Of a DNA stretch of 64,000 nt, positions 58,601 to 64,000 are shown piece after piece. The translations under genes and the position numbers were made by a program. The stretch is from a virus. Below the pieces are notes generated by a model. That model was not told the origin of the DNA, did no database searches, and saw only the letters and a list, made by a program, of their open reading frames with translations. The stretch covers positions 1-64,000 of the IMG/VR virus record IMGVR_UViG_3300040751_000264; one strand, given 5' to 3'. Position 1 is the first letter of the stretch. The number at the start of each line of letters is the position of its first letter.

Positions 58601-59324
58601 TGTTGTTTCTAACCAAATAGTACGCATTGTCTGACAAGGTTCCGTACTGATCGGCAGATATGCCAAACATTCCAGTTATTCCTGCTGAAGATGGAGTGGA
58701 AACATATTCGCTTCCTAGGCTATCGTATGCAGTTGTCTCTGATTGCTGACCGACAGATAATCCATTTAGGATTAGAGTTCTAGATGTAGCATCTCCTCCA
58801 GAACTATCTGCAAAATTTACCTGAATAAAAATTTTAAGATTGCCTGACCAACTGGTTGGCAAAGAATATACTCTGTTAAAGTTTAGCCATGATTCTAGTT
58901 GTGGTGCAGGTATTTCATCTGAGATAACTTCTTGTGGGCTACTTAGTGCATCATCATATCTGTATCCCACCTTAAACCAGTTAATGAAGTCTGGCTTTTG
59001 ATACAAGAAAAAGTTTACGGAAAACGTGGCAATTTCTTCATTTACGTCTAGCAAATTAAAAAGTTCTGGACTTTCAACATCTACCGTTACTGGAGATGAG
59101 GTGTTTGCAATAAAGGCAGAGGACACCTCGTTTGGAAAGGGTGCTTCAGAGTCTGGCAAAGTTGGAGAATCGTCACTGTTTGCATTGGTTAGTGTCCAAT
59201 TTGATAAAAGCCTGTCGTTGTCGTCTATCAAAGATAGGTAATATACCTTTTCATCTAATGGCCACAAAGCGATTGGATGTTCAGAAAAAACCTTATCGGC
59301 ATATTGATTTCCAGCGATGCTCAT
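55695..59324 (-). CDS. Giant LamG-like virion protein, 1209 aa
   Basis: N-terminal SEHPIALWPLDEK (about 14-26) and a central NYTLEAWIKLDPS ... GEWYRP region (about 290-350) are the concanavalin-A-like LamG pattern, and similar segments recur later. Such proteins are usually adhesion or carbohydrate-binding virion components. ATG 59324 lies 7 bases after TATAAT; an ATG at 59333 overlaps the -10 box itself and is rejected. It sits before the portal gene rather than with tail genes. Confidence 0.7.
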   Translation of the reverse strand: MSIAGNQYADKVFSEHPIALWPLDEKVYYLSLIDDNDRLLSNWTLTNANSDDSPTLPDSEAPFPNEVSSAFIANTSSPVTVDVESPELFNLLDVNEEIATFSVNFFLYQKPDFINWFKVGYRYDDALSSPQEVISDEIPAPQLESWLNFNRVYSLPTSWSGNLKIFIQVNFADSSGGDATSRTLILNGLSVGQQSETTAYDSLGSEYVSTPSSAGITGMFGISADQYGTLSDNAYYLVRNNRLLAKNDGMPIIYGTDHSTKIYSSGVNLPSLIFPGKGMLNDSGRNNNYTLEAWIKLDPSTARAQRIIGPVSNNYGLYVKEGFLTLVIGDEIASHCVGEWYRPMLVHIVLKEGTASLIVNGEIVVTMDYDKKLIDLPNDRDWWGAYSYDNFSSFYIDCISILPYSISEVAAKRRFVYGQGTPSIQSIDNGFKGTSTTIDFSNSQYGPSVTYPDIYRWDAGYFNNFDANRDFLSVPDYRLPLINIGGRDVNEWYRDNYMVNTLEYPSGNHPNFITFRPNVTYDSNGDPLSWDYDGINYVDQSYLNFPSLNVLNNSVSSVYGIFETEEDIASDRTLMSFVNITNGDSFNIVVNSDSVLYYINDRLIHEEVITIGIEAFVGINFESAGAVFGYEISRFFSSPSSIQLYVGGNGINTFEGKIYSVGFCDQNNHEKISSNFADNGIAISENYEIITDHIASYTLLPEYEYEKLFLDISISSEWEEYYPLSYFAGYVKDENGDSVYDLDMIQINLGYSYVSSEGVWQYVELKDAYVGQTYADLQSSIYSNYFNLFKNNTTGDTVNVSNSSLQSYITFQTLASGANSPLSSFTYTKGLASDQVIYADEENIPQLPEKVYDTKFAFTDNTIVYPPKTNDFEDYAMVVHLELNQRAILKNPLKIRNMGITAKNLNYVSATSDPAQRNYIGTKFGNIVYPQIIDSGNIDYKSKNPIAIYKTGTPYLYTTKKSGIRLINKTDGSTANPSKEYMISLPVNQNASYEFFVGAVQFFMLSSIGDTNGQYKLMDINHKDGKISILSEKEDTGIFIRAYYNDGVSLTRASDIEFYQNGRYVPSPTINDFEWNMIGISFPNQLDFSEFSNGSIDVFGGVLLNNISYYLSEGLGVKTDINIRTWENVLNYESVTRLWSYWDTAVEAWRDVYVLGQSTSFFDTPANIYQSYVGTNRSVVDDNFGIRFNKTDSSLYTGVTWSSITAKPA

Positions 59325-59331
59325 ATATATC

Positions 59332-59337
59332 ATTATA
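59332..59337 (-). promoter_or_regulatory. -10 element, leaderless layout, for the LamG-like gene
   Basis: TATAAT, 7 bases (GATATAT), ATG 59324. Confidence 0.6.
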
Positions 59338-59343
59338 GCAAGA

Positions 59344-59371
59344 CGAGGCAGCCAAATCTATGACTGCCTCG
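59344..59371 (-). terminator. 8-bp hairpin downstream of the ribonucleotide reductase gene
   Basis: CGAGGCAG/CTGCCTCG with a 12-base loop, 16 bases after the reductase stop. TCTTGCT follows on the transcribed strand, a weak T-tract. Confidence 0.55.
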
Positions 59372-59387
59372 CCTATGCTGACCTATC

Positions 59388-61334
59388 TTAAACAGAAGGG
59401 GCCAAGTCTACTACGTCGCACGCTCCTGCTGTACAAGCAAGTTCCTGTGATCCAGTAGTGGTATCTTCTAGTTCATACAGGGGAAGTGATTCCCATGGAA
59501 TATTCTTTGGCATATTTGATACCATTTCCTGGTACTCTTCCTTGGAAACCTCTTGATATGGTGCTTGCTTGTAAGAGTGTTCTACGGCTGGAAGGAATGA
59601 AATTCCACCAATAGAATCAAAATTCTTATATACCCAAGCACCTACGTCCAGCCACTCGTCCTCATGAACATTGATAGTTACAGATGGGTTGTGCTCTGTC
59701 CAATGACTACGGTATGCCTTCCATACCTCAAGGTGGTCAATGGCAGACAAATCGCTAGTTACCGTTGCCCCCTTTGGAGCCTCAATTGGGAAGTAGAAAA
59801 CGGTAGTGTTGTCTGGCTTCATCACATCTGGTTCATTGGGAACTCCAAAATCCTTAAGGAAAATTGTTAGCGGATCTTTGTTGTCTGCACGAACTGAACG
59901 AATGTAATACTTTGAGTACCATGGGTGAATTCCACTAGATACCCCAGTCAACTGTGATACTGTTCCAGAGGGCTTTACAGTAGTAACTGATGCAGAGTGC
60001 TCAATTCCAAGAACGTCTGCTTCCTTGGCATTTGTCTCTACTGCAAACTCACGAAGGGAATCCAGCATTGGAGCAAGACCCTTATGAACTGTTCCTGTCA
60101 ACTTATTTCCAAAAATTCCTGTTAGGGAAACTCCAAGGAGCCTTTCTTCTTCAGAATTGTCTTTCCATGACTTACGAATGTACTTAAAGTTTGTTAGAGT
60201 TGATTGCCATGTGCCAAGAACTGCGGCAATGCGAACCTTCTTTTTAAGAGTTTCTTCTGTATCCTCTGCATCAATAACAACCTCTGTCAGATTACAAAAT
60301 TGATTAGCACGAAGAAGAATTTCTCCACATGGGTTTGTGCCCATAACCTTAGATGAATCACGACGACCAAAAGAATCAACATGCTTACGAACAGAGTCCA
60401 TATTATAAATGCCTCGCTCGCCTGACTTTGACTCATAAAGGTTTCTCCACTCACGAAGGAACTGAGCCGTGTTTGGCTTTCTGTCGTATACCGCTGAGTT
60501 ATTTGCTAGTGATCTTTGTGGCTCTGACTCCCACCACTGACCTGACTTTGCCTTAGCCATCTCAAAATCATCAAGATTGGACAAAGAAATAAGGGCGGAG
60601 CGACGAACTCCTCCAACAACGACAATTTCACCAACCTTACACATCAGATCGTGTGCCTCAATTGGCTTCAGTCTACGTCCTCTTGCAGTCTGGAATGTCT
60701 CTACAGTAAACCTAAATAGATCTTCTAGTGGTTCTGGTCCAGAAGCGCGACCACCAAAAGTCTTTAGCCTTGCTCCTGCTGGACGAACCTTTGACACATC
60801 CCAGTTTGGAATTTGTCCAGTAACAAGAAGACTAATGAGTTCCTTGTATGCCTTTGACCACCCCAACTTAGAATCTTCTACAACGATTGTTGTTCCTGTT
60901 GGATAAAACTCGTCAGCAATGACTGGGAGATTGTTGATGTGCTTTGACTCTACACTAAAACCAACACCAGTTCCATTCATCAAGATATACATGGCTTCAT
61001 CAAACGCTCTAAGGCTGTCTACCGCGATAAAAGAGCAGTTGTATGCTGCAACATTATCTCTTTCTAACGCTGGCCCTGCGGTCATCATAGCCCTCATAGA
61101 GGGCATTACCTTATGGTTAAGAACATAGTCCCTAACCTCTTCAAAAATCTTATTATTCTCATCATAGTTATAGTTACTAACCAGATGGCCTCTCATAAAG
61201 TTTATGTATCGGTCTACAGTCTCCACCCATGTTTCTCTGCGACCCTTATCTTCCAGCCAGCGGCTGTATCGACTAACATGAATAAAGTTACGGTATGGAT
61301 CTGCAATAGATCCATTTTCGTCAATAAATGACAT
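59388..61334 (-). CDS. nrdJ: Class II (adenosylcobalamin-dependent) ribonucleotide reductase, 648 aa
   Basis: C336 in NPCGEI is the radical cysteine with E338; C100 and C347 form the active-site pair (C336 and C347 are 11 apart, as in the monomeric Lactobacillus enzyme). C634 and C639 near the end (CTAGAC, CX4C) match its C-terminal redox pair. It reduces ribonucleotides to deoxyribonucleotides using B12 and works without oxygen. A full promoter and AAAGGAG precede ATG 61334. It feeds DNA synthesis and pairs with the dCMP deaminase. Confidence 0.93.
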   Translation of the reverse strand: MSFIDENGSIADPYRNFIHVSRYSRWLEDKGRRETWVETVDRYINFMRGHLVSNYNYDENNKIFEEVRDYVLNHKVMPSMRAMMTAGPALERDNVAAYNCSFIAVDSLRAFDEAMYILMNGTGVGFSVESKHINNLPVIADEFYPTGTTIVVEDSKLGWSKAYKELISLLVTGQIPNWDVSKVRPAGARLKTFGGRASGPEPLEDLFRFTVETFQTARGRRLKPIEAHDLMCKVGEIVVVGGVRRSALISLSNLDDFEMAKAKSGQWWESEPQRSLANNSAVYDRKPNTAQFLREWRNLYESKSGERGIYNMDSVRKHVDSFGRRDSSKVMGTNPCGEILLRANQFCNLTEVVIDAEDTEETLKKKVRIAAVLGTWQSTLTNFKYIRKSWKDNSEEERLLGVSLTGIFGNKLTGTVHKGLAPMLDSLREFAVETNAKEADVLGIEHSASVTTVKPSGTVSQLTGVSSGIHPWYSKYYIRSVRADNKDPLTIFLKDFGVPNEPDVMKPDNTTVFYFPIEAPKGATVTSDLSAIDHLEVWKAYRSHWTEHNPSVTINVHEDEWLDVGAWVYKNFDSIGGISFLPAVEHSYKQAPYQEVSKEEYQEMVSNMPKNIPWESLPLYELEDTTTGSQELACTAGACDVVDLAPSV

Positions 61335-61370
61335 AAGAACAACTCCTTTGTTGAATTTTGTGAATAGTTT

Positions 61371-61399
61371 ATTGTACCAACTTATTGAATCGTTGACAA
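61371..61399 (-). promoter_or_regulatory. Promoter for the ribonucleotide reductase gene
   Basis: TTGTCA (61394-61399), 17-base spacer, TACAAT (61371-61376), then a 36-base interval containing AAAGGAG before ATG 61334. Confidence 0.8.
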
Positions 61400-61443
61400 T
61401 AAAAAATGGCGTATGTGAAAAAGTGAATTATAACAATTATGTA

Positions 61444-61905
61444 TCAGGTAATCTTGTACCACTCTGATGGAGCCTGAGTGTATCCTGGTGCTGGATTAAG
61501 ATATGTGTACGGGCTTCCATAGAAGGCCATCCAAGTCGTTCCATATCTTGTGCCACCTGCTGGCGCATAGTTATAACACGTTCCTGTTGCAGGAGGTGGA
61601 GCGGAAACATATGTATAGGTAAAAGACTTTCTTTCTGCAAGAGTAGATGGAGAATCTGTTAAGCCCTTAACGGACCTGTTCTTTACAGTAGCAATAGAGT
61701 TTGCATTGGAAAGGGCTACTGTAGCATTTCCTGTGCCAAAGGTTAGCGATCCCGCAGTTACCGTAGATCTTCCTGAATAATCTGCTGATGAATCATTGTT
61801 TGTAATATTAAATATTCCTGTGGAGTTATAGGTAATTGTTGGTTTTACGTTTACATATCTACCGCCGCCTGCGGCTGCTCCACCGATTCCTGCAATAATT
61901 GGCAT
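61444..61905 (-). CDS. Small virion or fibre-associated protein, 153 aa
   Basis: Glycine-rich N-terminus (AGIGGAAAGGG), a threonine/serine beta-rich middle, and an aromatic C-terminus ending PSEWYKIT. No family recognised. AAAGGA and TATAAT (61938-61943) lie upstream. Position after the fibre genes suggests a fibre chaperone or tip protein. Confidence 0.55.
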   Translation of the reverse strand: MPIIAGIGGAAAGGGRYVNVKPTITYNSTGIFNITNNDSSADYSGRSTVTAGSLTFGTGNATVALSNANSIATVKNRSVKGLTDSPSTLAERKSFTYTYVSAPPPATGTCYNYAPAGGTRYGTTWMAFYGSPYTYLNPAPGYTQAPSEWYKIT

Positions 61906-61937
61906 ACTACAAACATTCCTTTCTTGTTATTAAAAAA

Positions 61938-61943
61938 ATTATA
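61938..61943 (-). promoter_or_regulatory. -10 element for gene at 61444-61905
   Basis: TATAAT near the stop of the upstream fibre gene, followed by AAAGGA and ATG 61905. Confidence 0.5.
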
Positions 61944-62766
61944 TCAGATCTCCTGCAACAACCCAAGAGTTTGCTGCATATTTTATTGCTGTGGCAAAAG
62001 ACCCAACTGCTCTAAGATCAGATCCTGGGGTGGTAAGAACGGTTACTCCAGATTCCCCACTAAATGTTACTAACCCATTTGTTCTAGTAAATGCCATTGA
62101 TGTTCCTACAGGAAAGTTTAATGTAGAGTCTAGAGGAAGTTGTACCCCTGTTGAAAGACTGCTTGCCATAATAAAAAGAGTGTTTGCATCAGATGTAGAG
62201 AAGTCTCCTGCTGAAAGACCTGACACCGTTTGAACAGTAAAGTCTCTAGGAGCATATACTGTGCTTAATCCTGTAATGGTATTTGTTAGATCTGCAACAT
62301 CGTCAATTGTGATCTCTTGCCATGCCGCGTTTGTTCCATCTGATGTTAGAAAGTATCCGTTTGCTCCAGTTTGATCAGGAAGAGTAACAAAGTTATTTAA
62401 TTCATTCTGAACATATTCTGTTGTTGCTATCTGAGTTGTATCTGTTCCCAAAGTTGCGGTTGGTGCTGTGGGAGTTCCCGTTAAACTAGGAGATGCAAGC
62501 GGTGCATATGTAGAAGATGCGTCAGCAATCTTTAAATACCCCTGATTTACGACATACTCTGTGGTAGCAATCTGAGTAGTGCTTGTGTCTGATCCAGCAG
62601 TTGGTGCAGTAGGGGTACCCGTCAGGCTTGGAGAAGCAAGGGGTGCTTTGAGAAGAAGTTCTGTCTCTACTGCCACCGCTAGTGCTTCAGTATCTCCAGC
62701 AACATCTACTGAATCTGTTTGAAGCGGATAAGGCAATAAGTAAGTAGTAGTTAGACCGCTAGCCAT
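61939..62766 (-). CDS. Tail-fibre-like protein with repeats, 275 aa
   Basis: Two copies of a fibre repeat with core PLASPSLTGTPTAPTA and TTQIATTEYV (about residues 37-75 and 86-120), then a C-terminal module ending SWVVAGDL that is shared with the two genes upstream. The repeat is typical of enterobacterial and other phage tail fibres. ATG 62766 is 6 bases after TATAAT. Confidence 0.8.
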   Translation of the reverse strand: MASGLTTTYLLPYPLQTDSVDVAGDTEALAVAVETELLLKAPLASPSLTGTPTAPTAGSDTSTTQIATTEYVVNQGYLKIADASSTYAPLASPSLTGTPTAPTATLGTDTTQIATTEYVQNELNNFVTLPDQTGANGYFLTSDGTNAAWQEITIDDVADLTNTITGLSTVYAPRDFTVQTVSGLSAGDFSTSDANTLFIMASSLSTGVQLPLDSTLNFPVGTSMAFTRTNGLVTFSGESGVTVLTTPGSDLRAVGSFATAIKYAANSWVVAGDLI

Positions 62767-62772
62767 AGTTTT

Positions 62773-62778
62773 ATTATA
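62773..62778 (-). promoter_or_regulatory. -10 element, leaderless layout, for the 275-aa fibre gene
   Basis: TATAAT, 6 bases (AAAACT), ATG 62766. Confidence 0.6.
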
Positions 62779-62788
62779 TCATCAGGGG

Positions 62789-63640
62789 TTATATTGTGGT
62801 TAGATCACCAGCAAGAACCCATGAATCTGTACCCCTCTTAATAAGAGTGGCCATAGACCAATTGGTTCTTGTTGTGTTTCCAGGAGTGGAGTTTACAGTT
62901 ACCCCGCTTGCTCCAACAACTTCTACTTGGCCACTATTTGTTTGAAGAATAACGATGTAGGTTCCAATGGGGAAGGCAACAGATGCATTTGTTGGAACAG
63001 TAATTGTTCCCTTTGCTCCAGAGTTGTATTCAATAAGTTTACTTTGATCAGAAAGAACTAAGGTATAAGATCCTGTTCTTACGTTTGTTCCAATTGTTGA
63101 GATTGGGTTTGATAAAGTCTTGTTGGTTAATGTTTGAGTACCGCTGAGAGTGACAACCTGAGCCATGGAGGTTCCGTCATAGGAAAATACAGCACCTTGA
63201 TTGTTTACCTTGGCAACGACTCCTGCACTTGTTCTCCATTGCTGCAAGTCTGCTGTTTGTCCTACCACGCCCTGAATAGACAATGGAATGACACCGCTAG
63301 TTGCTGGCTGAATTAGGTTTCTTGTTGCTGCTGTATCGTTGGAAGATGGGATAGCCTTTACATAGTCTGCTGCAAGACTTGTTCCAACGGTTGTCTCTAG
63401 TGAAGAAAGTCGTGAATGAACAGAGTTGGGGGTAGGAGAAACACCATCATATCCAATCTGGGTATCGATTGTATCTGCTCTATCATTGATATCAATAAAG
63501 TATTGCTCAACACTATTGGCTGCTGGAGATCCTGTCAATCCACCTTGATGATAATACTTAAACGCCTCAACAATTGATGCCTCGTCTGAGAGGGTAGCAA
63601 TAGTCGTCGTATAACTAGAAGATCCTATGCTCTGTGTCAA
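62789..63640 (-). CDS. Tail-fibre-like protein, 283 aa
   Basis: N-terminal helical part with DEASIVEAFKYYHQGG, a middle GTQTLTNKTLSNPIS segment common in fibre trimerisation regions, and the shared C-terminal module (VAFPIGTYIVILQ ... SWVLAGDL). The TTG at 63640 is the first usable start, only two codons after an in-frame stop; GGTGA lies 6 bases before it. Confidence 0.7.
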   Translation of the reverse strand: MTQSIGSSSYTTTIATLSDEASIVEAFKYYHQGGLTGSPAANSVEQYFIDINDRADTIDTQIGYDGVSPTPNSVHSRLSSLETTVGTSLAADYVKAIPSSNDTAATRNLIQPATSGVIPLSIQGVVGQTADLQQWRTSAGVVAKVNNQGAVFSYDGTSMAQVVTLSGTQTLTNKTLSNPISTIGTNVRTGSYTLVLSDQSKLIEYNSGAKGTITVPTNASVAFPIGTYIVILQTNSGQVEVVGASGVTVNSTPGNTTRTNWSMATLIKRGTDSWVLAGDLTTI

Positions 63641-63657
63641 AACTGTTCACCAGTTTT

Positions 63658-63663
63658 ATTATA
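63658..63663 (-). promoter_or_regulatory. -10 element for the 283-aa fibre gene
   Basis: TATAAT about 17 bases before TTG 63640, with GGTGA between. Confidence 0.5.
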
Positions 63664-63666
63664 TCA

Positions 63667-64000
63667 TTATGCAGAGAGATCGCCCATGGCTATCCATGAG
63701 TCTGTATCGCGCTTAATTAGGGTGGCAGATGACCACTGTGCCCTTAGGTTGAGTCCAGGGGTTCCGTTTACAGTTACCCCCGCACCTGCGGTGAGCGTTG
63801 TTTGACCAGTATTTGTCTGTAAAACAACAATTGTGGTTCCTACAGGAAAGGCAACAGAAGAATTTGGTGGAATAGTCAAAGTATTAGCAGATCCAACATT
63901 CATTTCTACCAAATCTCCATCGTCTGTCAGGGCGAGGGTATATGAAGCAGTTTGCTCATTTACAGAGATATACTTCTGTGCATATGAGGTAAGAGCGGTA
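63667..64000 (-). CDS. Tail-fibre-like protein, partial (C-terminal 110 residues)
   Basis: The frame is open from the right window edge to a stop at 63667. The visible part contains the same C-terminal module as the next two genes (VAFPVGTTIVVLQ, VTVNGTPG, LIKRDTDSWIAMGDL). An internal TTG at 63912 is not the likely start, because the frame continues upstream with SYTLALTDDGD, which also matches the neighbour. Confidence 0.75.
   Translation of the reverse strand, partial: TALTSYAQKYISVNEQTASYTLALTDDGDLVEMNVGSANTLTIPPNSSVAFPVGTTIVVLQTNTGQTTLTAGAGVTVNGTPGLNLRAQWSSATLIKRDTDSWIAMGDLSA

Noticed and set aside
62460-62640. Repeated segments that might suggest a CRISPR-like array
   Set aside because: They are coding fibre repeats with diverged copies and no spacers of constant length.
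1-64000. Prophage or temperate phage signature
   Set aside because: No integrase, repressor, excisionase pair or attachment-like repeat is visible. The window is incomplete, so temperance is not strictly excluded.

Overview
The window is a contiguous 64 kb piece of a tailed (siphovirus-type) double-stranded DNA phage genome. Every gene I can support is on the minus strand, so biological reading order runs from position 64000 down to 1. Both ends are cut inside genes. The sequence is AT-rich by eye. A WhiB-like iron-sulfur protein, a DUF7455-type zinc protein and many leaderless-type start sites point to an actinobacterial host. Together with the low GC, a low-GC actinobacterium such as a freshwater acI-type lineage is plausible, but that is inference. 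No integrase, repressor, IS element or CRISPR array is visible, so a lytic lifestyle is the simplest reading.

Layout in transcription order. (1) 64000-61444: three fibre-like genes sharing a C-terminal module, plus a small virion-like protein. (2) 61334-59388: a class II (B12-dependent) ribonucleotide reductase with its own promoter. (3) 59324-46893: head and neck genes: a giant LamG-like protein, portal, prohead protease with scaffold-like tail, major capsid protein, connectors, tail terminator and major tail protein. (4) 46795-29973: tail assembly chaperones with a probable -1 frameshift, a 2647-residue tape measure protein, distal and minor tail proteins (one with a polyproline block), and small fibre-like genes. 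(5) 29957-16282: replication and recombination: small Zn and HTH proteins, DnaB helicase with a possible loader, DnaG-type primase, SSB-like protein, DnaE-type polymerase, MazG-like protein, RecA, PD-(D/E)XK nucleases (one Cas4-like) and a RuvC-like resolvase. (6) 16195-13088: secreted transglycosylase-like enzyme, small and large terminase, and a two-helix membrane protein. (7) 13081-1: accessory region with seven tRNAs (Ile-TAT, Gly-TCC, Arg-TCT, Tyr-GTA, Thr-TGT, Val-TAC, Asn-GTT), dCMP deaminase, WhiB, an M15-type endolysin, a pyrimidine-dimer-glycosylase-like protein, and a set of modification enzymes: three glycosyltransferases, two methyltransferase-like proteins, three 2-oxoglutarate/Fe(II) oxygenases and two sulfotransferases.

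Most genes overlap by 1-20 bases (ATGA, TAATG, TGATG), implying translational coupling. Initiation points carry clear -10 elements. Eight genes have TATAAT or TACAAT exactly 6-7 bases before the ATG, with little or no Shine-Dalgarno sequence; this is the geometry of leaderless mRNA. Others have full -35/-10 promoters with 17-base spacing and strong Shine-Dalgarno sequences. Several GC-rich hairpins lie between these units.

The best candidate for an undescribed system is the accessory modification cassette considered together with the polyproline tail protein at 31973-32584. A prolyl-4-hydroxylase-like oxygenase, two more oxygenases, glycosyltransferases and sulfotransferases could build a hydroxyproline-linked or other glycan on virion proteins or the host surface. 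This is a hypothesis from gene content only.
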